A stretch of DNA of 64,000 nucleotides. It comes from Nymphaea colorata. Taxonomy: Eukaryota > Streptophyta > Magnoliopsida > Nymphaeales > Nymphaeaceae. The stretch's first letter is position 1, and every line of letters starts with the position of its first letter. The notes beneath the pieces are model-generated. The model saw only the letters and a program-made list of their open reading frames with translations, did not search any database and was not told where the DNA came from. The stretch lies in contig NC_045139.1 of the NCBI RefSeq assembly GCF_008831285.2, positions 23,602,412 through 23,666,411 on the forward strand. Direction: 5' to 3'. Below, one piece after another: positions 11,701 through 21,693 of this stretch. Made by a program: the position numbers and the translations under genes.

Positions 11701-14700
11701 GCTTCTTCTTCTGAGTTCCTTCTTGTTTCATTCTTTCTCTCTCTACCTTCCTACATGAATACAAATTTCTAGTTGCAGATATTGGTGTCAAATTTCTATC
11801 ATGGTATCATAGCAAAGTTACGTTATCTCTACCTAACGAAATGCCCAAACAGGTCTGATCTGGACACATCTTGTTATATCGTGTCTTCCTTCCCTTTCAT
11901 CTTCTACCTGTATACCCTTCCTTTCTGTTGTCATGAAAAACCTTTCACATTCTGGAATGTCCTCAAATTTTCTTCCTCATCTTATTACCGAAAAACTCAA
12001 CCATGAGAATCATCTAACCTGAAAAAGGTAGATCATGCCTTTTATAAGAAGTCAAGGCCCCTTTGGACATCTCGATGGTTCAACAAAGGCTCTACCAATA
12101 TCTATTCTACAGGAGATAAAGAATGAGGCAGGAGAGGTCATTGTTGTTCCAGAAAACAGCAACCCTGAACATGTTGTGTGGATGAGACGTGACCAAAGTC
12201 TGGTTGCATATATTTTGTCCACTCCATCTCAACAAGTGTTACTCTCAGTTTTTGATTACTGTACTGCGAAAGAATTACAGAAAACTCCTGTTGATACTTT
12301 TTTCCAAATATCAAAAGTTCGGATTATGTACGTAAAGAAAGAATTTCAGAATTGAACAAAGGTTCAACATCTATCATGGATTATTTGGGGCGTATTAAGG
12401 TTGTCGCAGACCAACTTGCTGCCTCAGGGAATAACATTTCTAATAAGGAGAAGGTGCAGCAAACTTTAAGTGGATTTGGGCATCATTATCATGCTTTTAT
12501 TACAGCTCTTGAGGTCCTTTCTGTTCTGCCCTCCTTCAACGAATTACAAGGTAAACTCGTCCAACACGAAATGAATATGAAAAAAGTCATTGAAAGGACT
12601 GATCAAGGGAACTCCCAAAATGTGTTAGCCATGAATGTAAAATTTGGTCAGAACCATGGGAACTCTGATCATGGTGGTTGCGGCATTCTACTGACACCAA
12701 ATAACCAAGGTATGCCTCATTTGAATACTTCAATAAGAATACCAATTTGTTTTCAATGTAACAAGAAAGGACACTTGAAAGCACAATGCTGGTTTAATCC
12801 TCAAAATAAAAACAAAGGGGTAAGACATGATCACAAACAAGGAGGACAAAATTCTAAAACCACCACCGAAGATATGCAGAAGCTATTGATGGCCGCATTC
12901 TCCAAGATGACTATAAAGCAAAATGAGCAGGAAAAATGGTTCTTGGATTCAGGCGCAGCTACCCACACCCATGTGACAGGAAATGCAAGTAAATTGACTA
13001 ACTTATCCCCTCATTATGGTAGAAATTGCATTATAACAGGTGATGGAAAATCTCATCCCATTACACATATTGGAAATGCACATATTACTTTGTCATCTTC
13101 CTCTCTATCATTGTCCAGTGTTGTTCTTGCTCCCAATATAAAAAAGAATATCATATCCATTTCTAAATTCATTGATGATACAAACTCTTCTGTTGAATTC
13201 ACACATTCTTCTGTCTATGTCAAGGACCTCCAAACGAAGAAAATGTTCGCTAAAGGGGAGCGTCAAGGGAATATGTATGTCCTCAAGGAATGTCTACCCA
13301 AAAATTCGTCCACCTTTGGTATAGGATTGAAGACATTTTCTCTTTCTCATAATGCGTCACCAAGTCCTTGCCATTTCCAATCAAAAGTAAGAGGCTCTAA
13401 CCAATTTTTGGAATCTGATCTATGGCATAATCGGCTGAGACACTGTGGTCGACATTTTATTGAAAAACTTGTCACAGCTAGTCTCATTTCAAGATCAATC
13501 TTACCTCTTACTTCAAGTGACAAAAAATGTTCGAGCTGTGAACTTTGTAAGAGTCATGTTTTACCTTTCCATAATATAAATCAAAGGGCTTCTAAACTCT
13601 CTGAAATTATTTTTTCTGATGTTTGGGGGTCAGCCCCTATTGATTCCATGTCTGGTTCACGATATTACGTCTTATTCCTTGACTCTTACTCACAATTCAC
13701 TTGGATTTACTTCATGAAACCTATGTCACATAGGTACGGGTACGGGTGCCGATGCGGGTACTGACCATTTTCAAAAAGCTTGGGTGCGGGGGTACGGCTG
13801 TATATATATATAAACAATAAGAAATACTTAGAAAATATGTATTAAAATAAAAAATATACATCCACATAAACAAATAAATAACATAGAAAATATATATCAA
13901 CGGCTCTTGCAGCAGTGTGTTTAAGAAACCTATGAAAAACTTTAAACATATGGACAACCAAGCAGCCCCCTAATCAAATATGAACATCAATCGAATTTTC
14001 ACATCTAAAGAATAAAATAAAAAAGTAAGGTGGAAAAAAAAAACAAAGTAAAATTAAGCAGTTTGGATTTCAGTCACCGGACTCTTCTATTTTACTGCCG
14101 CACCCGAGTCGCATCGAGTCGGGTGCGGCTCCGATTCACACCCGAGACAAGTTAGAATGTCATATTACTATACTTATATAATATATGTTGTTATGATATT
14201 TTCCTATACAATACAATTATTCAAGTATATTATATACATTAATAACTAAATTGTAATAATAATATATACATGTTTATTCTGTTATATATATAATAAATTA
14301 AAAATAATAATAATAAAATATCCTCACCGCATCCGCACCTCGCACTCTAGTGACATAGGTTTGGATCTATAGGTACTCAAGTGTCAAAGTACCCATTTTG
14401 AGTACGGGTACGGCGACACGGTACGTGGACCTTACTAAAGTATCCATGTGACCCGGCATGAAACACAAATTAGAAGTACACATATTTTGAAACTTCTATG
14501 CCATGATTCAAACCAAATTTTCATGCAATGTGGTGCATTTTCAATGTGATGGTGGGGAAGAATATTCCTCACTTGATTTTATTGAATTTCTACGTGAAAA
14601 AGGGATAACTAGACAAATCTTATGTCCTTACACACCACAACAAAATGGTGTAGTTGAGCGCAAACATCGACATATAGTTGAAAGCGTTATGAGCATGATG

Positions 14701-17700
14701 CATGATACTAATGTGCCCATTCCATACAACTATATACATAATAAATTGTTTGCCTATGACACTCTTGATGTCTAAATCGTCATATTTTACACTCTTAGGC
14801 AAGCAACCTGATTATAAGAAATTGAAGGTTTTTGGCAGTGTATGCTATGTTCATGTTGATGCTGCCTTGAGGAACAAGTTTCAAGACAAAGCTATTCAAT
14901 GTAGATTTGTTGGATATGCTGATGAATATAAAGGTTTTCTATGCTATTATCCAACAACTAAACGTATCAAGACTTCAAGAAATGTTCCTTTTGATAAGCA
15001 TAATGTTGATGACACTAATGAAATGCCTATGACCATTGAATCTTATGATCCCTGGACTAGTACACAGTTATTCAATGCAGATCCTATTTCAAAAAATGAT
15101 GTGCCTCAAGGTGAAGATCGAGAGAGATCAATACAGTCGTCTGATGTGCCCCAAAGTGAAAATCAAGAGGGTCCAATACAGCCATCAAGTGTTCACGAAA
15201 GTAATAATGAAGAACATAACAACAATTCACATCGGTATTTGGGTCTTATCTACAATTGACGACTAAGGGACAAAAATGCTCACAGTGAAGAAGACAACAT
15301 GCCCCACCTTAAAAGATCCCAACGCATTCGCCATCCTATTCACAGGTGGGTTAGCTATGATTCTTTATCACTTGATTTTCAGTTATTCATGGCAAAAGTT
15401 GGCAAGGAGGAAGAACCCACTTCATTTGATCAAGCATCAAAATCACATCATTGAAGAAAGGCTATGAGAGAAGAAATGGATCCCTTGCATGAATGTAGAA
15501 CATGGGAGATCGTTCCAAGGCCACACAAAAAAAACATAGTGGGCTCCAAGTGAGTATGCAAAATCAAATACAAACCTGACGGCAGCATAGAAAGACACAA
15601 AGCAAGGTTGGTAGCAAAAGGATTTACTCAACAATTTGGGCATGATTATGATGAGACGTTCAGTCCTGTAATCAAAATGGGAACCATTCGCGTGATTATA
15701 TTCCTTGTTGTTGAATATGGATGCAAGCTAAATGAATTAGACGTTAAAACTGCTTTCTTTCATGGTAATTTGAAGGAAGAAGTTTTCATGGAGCAACCTC
15801 TTGGTTTTGTTGAAAAAGACTAGCGAATGGGTTTGCAAACTAAAAAAATCCATGTATGGACTTAAGCAAGCATCACGGTCATGGTTTGATAGCTTTTCAA
15901 ACAAAATAAAGGAATACAGATTTTGAAACAGTCCTCTCGACCATTCCCTTTTTATTTTCAAGAAAGCAAATATTATTACCCTCCTCTTAATATATGTTGA
16001 CGACATCATCATTACAAGGAACTCGGAAAAACATTTTGATGAGATAAAGGGTCTGTTAATGAGAAACTTTCAGATGAAAGACCTTGGAAGCCTTTCCTTG
16101 GGGTTGAAATTGATAGGCAAAGAGATCATCTCACCTTGGCGCAACAGAAATATACTCTTACCTATTGGATAGAACATGCATGATGGATTGTAAGCCTGTT
16201 GAAACACCGAGTGTTCTGAACCAAAGGATGAGTATAAATGATGAGGAAACATATGAAGACCCTACCAAATATCGCAGCATTGTTGGTGCTTTGCAATATT
16301 TAACATTTACCAGACCTGATATTACCTATGCGGTAAATCAAGTGTCTCAATTTATGCATGCACCAAGGGACACACATATGAATGCAGTTTAAAGGATACT
16401 AAGGTATCTCAAGGGAACTGTTGGAGATGGATTAGTGTATTGTAAAAGTGAAAATGAAGCTGCTGGTCATGAATTAATCACATATACTGACGCTGATTGG
16501 GCCTATCTCTGGTTTTTGCATCTTTATAGGCAAAAATTTGGTATCTTGGAGTAGTAGAAAACAAAGAGCAGTTGCAAGATCAAGTACAGAGGCTGAATAT
16601 AGATGTATGGCTGCAGGAACGGCAAAAGTGACTTGGATTCGACACTTGCTAGAAGATATAGGAGAAAAAATTAAAAGCACAGTACTAATGTGTGACAACC
16701 AAAGCGCCATCAACATTACTTTCAATCCTATACAACATGGCCGAACAAAACACAATGAGATTGACCAGCATTTCATCAGGCGGAAGGTGAAGAATAAAGA
16801 GCTAGAACCAGTTTTCATTGGAACCAATGAACAAGTTACTGACATATTTACTAAAGGATTGACAAAGTATCGGATTTGGTTTTTGAAGAGCAAGCTATTC
16901 ATGATTCAAAACCATGCACAGCTTGAGGGAGGGTGTTAAACAACAAATTTTTGGATCCTCCATCGGGATCCAAAATCCAGCACGTTGAACGATGTCTCAC
17001 GTTATTCAATGCCCTTGTAATATGTGAAGTCTCTTAGAATTCTACGTTTTTGTAAACTGTGTTGAGGCATTCAATGTCCTTGTAATATGTGAAGTCTTCT
17101 AAGATTCTATGTTCTTGTAAACTGAGTTGAGGTATTTAATGTCCTTGTAATATGTGAAGTCCCATAGGATTCTATGATGAAGAGTCTCTTAGGATTCTGC
17201 AATTGTAATTGTTCTCTCTTATAAATATGGGCCATGTAGACCATGCTAGTGACGGCTTCTTCTTTTCAGCTTCTTCTTGTTTCATTCTTTCTCTCTCTAC
17301 CTTCCTACATGAATACAGATTTCTAGTTGCAGATATTGGTGCCAATTTCTATCAGTCATGACATTGCATGCATTATATATACATATATATATATATATAA
17401 CCAATATTTACGACTGGAAGGCATTCATTCAGATATTGACCAAAATTTTCCTACTTGACTTCACAAAATGAAACCAGACAGACTAAATCCATAGGGTTGA
17501 AAAGAAGTTGTTAAACCAATGCATAAATTGAGTTTTATGAAGGTTTCAAGAATCAATGATTTTAGATAGATCAAAGGGTCATAAAATTAAAAACTATGAT
17601 ACTAAAACAGCAACTAGCAGCCAAACTTGGCACCTAGTCAGACCAATCCCTGGCTTGGCAACTAGTTCCTGATGTGCAATTGTGCAAGTCACCAGGGAGT

Positions 17701-20700
17701 AGTTTTGTTAAGTAGTCAACCGACTAAGGAGGCTAATGGACGAGTAGTAGTTGACTGACTATGGAACGTTGGTACGCATTATAGGAAGCGATGTCCAAGG
17801 AGCCAAAACTCGCACCAACCCCCCTCCAAAGTCTGCCCCTTGGGGCTGATGCATATTGTAAACAATAGTTTTCATCTAATGATTTTACCTTTTCTCTTTA
17901 GCGTAGTTTGCGGCTTTATATATATATATATATACATAAAGCCCAAGCCCCTTATGACAGAGATCCCCAATGTTATTGCAATCTGACCTTATCAATAAGA
18001 TCTTAAAAGTGATTTAATAGGAAATATATATAAGTCAATCATTTTCTGGGTTTTAAATGTGTTATTTTAATCATCAAAAAATTGAATGGCTCCTAGAACA
18101 CTAAAATTATAATAGCAGAAAAATAATACTAAAGACAAAATAACTTGAATTGAAACACGTTCTGTACGAAATTAGCAATCATAACAAAACATGCTTAAAT
18201 GGTCTGAGACACACACATTCTTTTATATATATAGTCATGCCTGTAGATATGTACATAGTACATACACGTATACAGAGTCACCCCTTTGCTTAAAAGGGTA
18301 AGTCTGTCAGCCCATTGTGGCCCTCCAGATGGTTTGGAAAGGTAGGCAGAAGCACACAAAGTGGAAGGTACAATTCAACATGAAAAGTGCAGAAAGGGAA
18401 AAGCAATACATATATATATTATATATGTTTATGTATGTACGTATATACATATGTTGTATGCATGTACTGCACCTTTTTTAAGTAGACCAGTGATGTTAAA
18501 TGTGAACTCTGGAGCATATATTGCACTTTTTTTTAAGACTAAAGATGTTATATGTGAATCCTTGAAAAATCTTATATGCTTAAATTTCTATCTTTCTGAG
18601 GTGATATGTAATCGGTAACTATGACTTGATGTTATTTATGATAGTACTCTATGTCTCTGTTAGGCTCGGTTTTATTTAATTAGGCTCCGTTTTATTTAAT
18701 CTCTTTTTGGGCGTGATTAGCCCTAATGCAAAACATTATGATGTTCTGTTCTCTCTCTTGATCTCTCTCCCTCTCATCCACTTCCTCTCTTCCACCATAC
18801 CAGTCGAAGTCTCATATTAATTTTTCTACTTTATATGTTATGACTGTGAGTCTCATTAACCCTTTTCTTTAATTATCTAACAAGAAGCAACTTAAACTGA
18901 CTAGTCCTCATTTCCAAATCCCAACCAGTCTTTTAGGACCTTAACTAGCATGAGCCTGCCTTCCAAATTTGACAACTATGCATAATATCCAATCCATGCA
19001 GGATCTTGATGAATTTTTTATAATTTATAGATTTTAACTGGGGGCAAAACCATAAATTCTGTGTATACAGATATACGTATAATTTCTGGTTTGTCACCTG
19101 CCATTTTTGGTCATCTGGCCACCCAGATTCCTATTGGTTTTCTGAAATTCAACTTCACAAAAGAAATCAAAAGCTCAAAATTTATCAAAGGCTGAGGGCT
19201 CATATTTGATTTTTTCGAATTCATTAGTGCAATCGCATTTTAAAAGGCCAGCCAAAAACAGGAAAAAGCAATTGGATGCCCAAAAATATTATCATGAACT
19301 CCTTAGAAAGCGAGAGGGAGATGGTTGTCATGTTTTTATCTACGAGGCTTTTCTCAAGGATTAATAGGAAATTTTGTTTACTTCAAGAAAATCCCAGAAA
19401 TTCACTAAAATTATGAAATAACTAAAAATTACATAATTATGAGTTTTTTACTAATTTTCCTGACAGAAATACTAACAACAATTTACGATAGTTATCAAAC
19501 TATTAAAGAAAACAACCAAAAAAGTTTGAGTATATCAAAAATATTTTGTCAAAAACCTCACAAAAATAATGCCAAAATAAATCCATAATATTTTCACCAT
19601 ATAGCACTAAATATTGCTGATTTTTTGTTTCATTCTTGATAGACAATGTAAGAGAGAGAGAGAGAGAGAGAGAGGACTCTGAATTGTCAATCAGTAGCGA
19701 CACATCGAAAAACACAGCATAAAGACATTTATAATTAAAACGTTGAAAGAAGAAAAGGTTCAATGCTTGAAAAATTGGTAATCTTTATAATTTTTCCAAT
19801 CGCTCTTCGTATTATTTTAATTTTTGAATTCTCCCAAGAAAAAGAAAATGATTTTAGACAAAACAAAGGTTAGCAAGAAAACCCCATGTGAGAAGTTCTT
19901 CAGAACTATAAGTACTGTTGTCACAAACACCGTCTTTGTATATCAGCGAGGTTTTTCACACGTAATAAACATGGGAAGATCTCAAGAACTCAGAAACATA
20001 AATTTTATGACATTTTAATTTTCTACCAATTTTCTTACAGAAACATTGATCAAAATCCAAAGCAGTTATTAAAATATTATATAAACAAACTAAAAAGTAA
20101 AAACAACTTCTCCAAATAAAATGAGAAAAATATGACTTTTCATTTCGGCATTTTTAAAAAATATCACACTTTTTTTCCTTTTTCCCTTTTTTCTATTTTT
20201 TCCTGCTTCTTCATGTTTTTCTAACAAAACAGTCATATTTGCGGCTTTGGCAGATACATATATACACATATGACACCTTACTACTTATTACATCCCAACG
20301 AAGGTAACAGCAAACCAATTTTAACATTTCTAAAATGACAACGAACTATTTTGGGTGAACCCGTCTTAATTCAAAGAAATAAAGAAGTAGCAAAATTACC
20401 CCTATCAGAGACTATAAGAAGAAATCATGAAGTAGCAAAATTTCGTAAGTTTTTCAAATGATTCCAAATTTAAGCAGAGCCTTTCAGGCTTCCAATAATG
20501 ATAAAAGTTCTTTCACAGATTTGGGTTCTACAACCTGATCGTGATACCTATGTTCATGATAAAAGTTCCTACATCTGTTCTCTCTATTCTTTGAGTTTAA
20601 TGAGTAGCAGACTGAAAACAAACAAAACCTATCACGCTTGATTTTTTTTTTCTATGTATGGTGAAGAATGTCCATTGATGTCCCTTCTTCTTCATGTTTC

Positions 20701-21662
20701 ACAGACTGAAAAATGGCAACACAAGTTATGATGCATTTTGGATATCTTTTCTTCGCCTAATGCACAACATTAGTTCATACTTCATAACAAAAGGACAGGA
20801 CATCCTAGCCACCCTAAAGGTGAGTTTTTCTTTTTATTCCTTCTTGTTTTAAGACTCACAAGGACAGGGCATACAAGGGAAGGCTTGCAATATTAGATTC
20901 TGGATGGTCCTTATATGCATAGCAGTTAGGAACTATGGTTTAGACAGCACTTATTTGATGACCCCCAAAAAAAAAAACATAATTTGCTCCCTTACCTATG
21001 CAAACTTGACAAGGTGGGATTAGTAGATAGAAAATAACAAAGACTCATACTACTACAGTTTTACCTATTTTGCTGGAATCTACTCAGTTGTCAATTTTAC
21101 ATACTTATCAACACCATAAAAGAGAAGGCCAACAGAAACCTACAGTACAAATTAAGCATCAGAATTGGACTATATTGCTCATCTGAGTTTTTTTGCACGC
21201 TGAAAACAATAACTCTATCAATCTCTTAAAGAAAGGCTCTGTTTCTGACACAACTTCTTAAAACTTGAAAGAAAAATAAGTGTATAATAAGAAAAGCAAC
21301 CTATGTCTACAAGAAGAACTAAAATGTTCAATCACACCACAAAAATGCAGATCTAGAATATCTCAAACAGTAAAGCACACTACTAAAGTGAAAAAAAAAC
21401 ACAAACCTGGCAATTTGCAGTGCTTCTCTCAATGTACTTCATGATCCGCAAAGAATCATCTTGAAATCCATCCTATATCATAAAACAAACATTAGAAATC
21501 CAGTCTAAATAGGAAGAGATCAATATGTCTTCCAGGCTCCAAAGTGAATCTTGTTCATCTGACATCATCTAAATAATTATCCACAAATACAACACACACA
21601 CACAGAGATATATATGTGAGTGCATATTATGCATGTGTGTGTGTCTGTGTGTGTGTGTGTGC

Positions 21663-21693
<31 letters not shown>

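Larger units (their letters stand above)
6320..17359 (+). mobile_element. Copia-type LTR retrotransposon B, including both 5-bp target duplications
   Basis: GTCAT is present at 6320-6324 and again at 17355-17359, directly outside LTRs that begin TGTTAAAC and end ATCA. The order gag, protease, integrase, reverse transcriptase, RNase H identifies Ty1/copia. The gag style resembles the Ale/Retrofit lineage (tentative). A primer-binding site related to TGGTATCAGAGC follows the 5' LTR at 11802, and a purine-rich tract (GAGGGAGGG) precedes the 3' LTR. The element is antisense to the helicase gene. Its 5' LTR is split by element A and its integrase by a TIR element, so it cannot move by itself. Confidence 0.92.
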
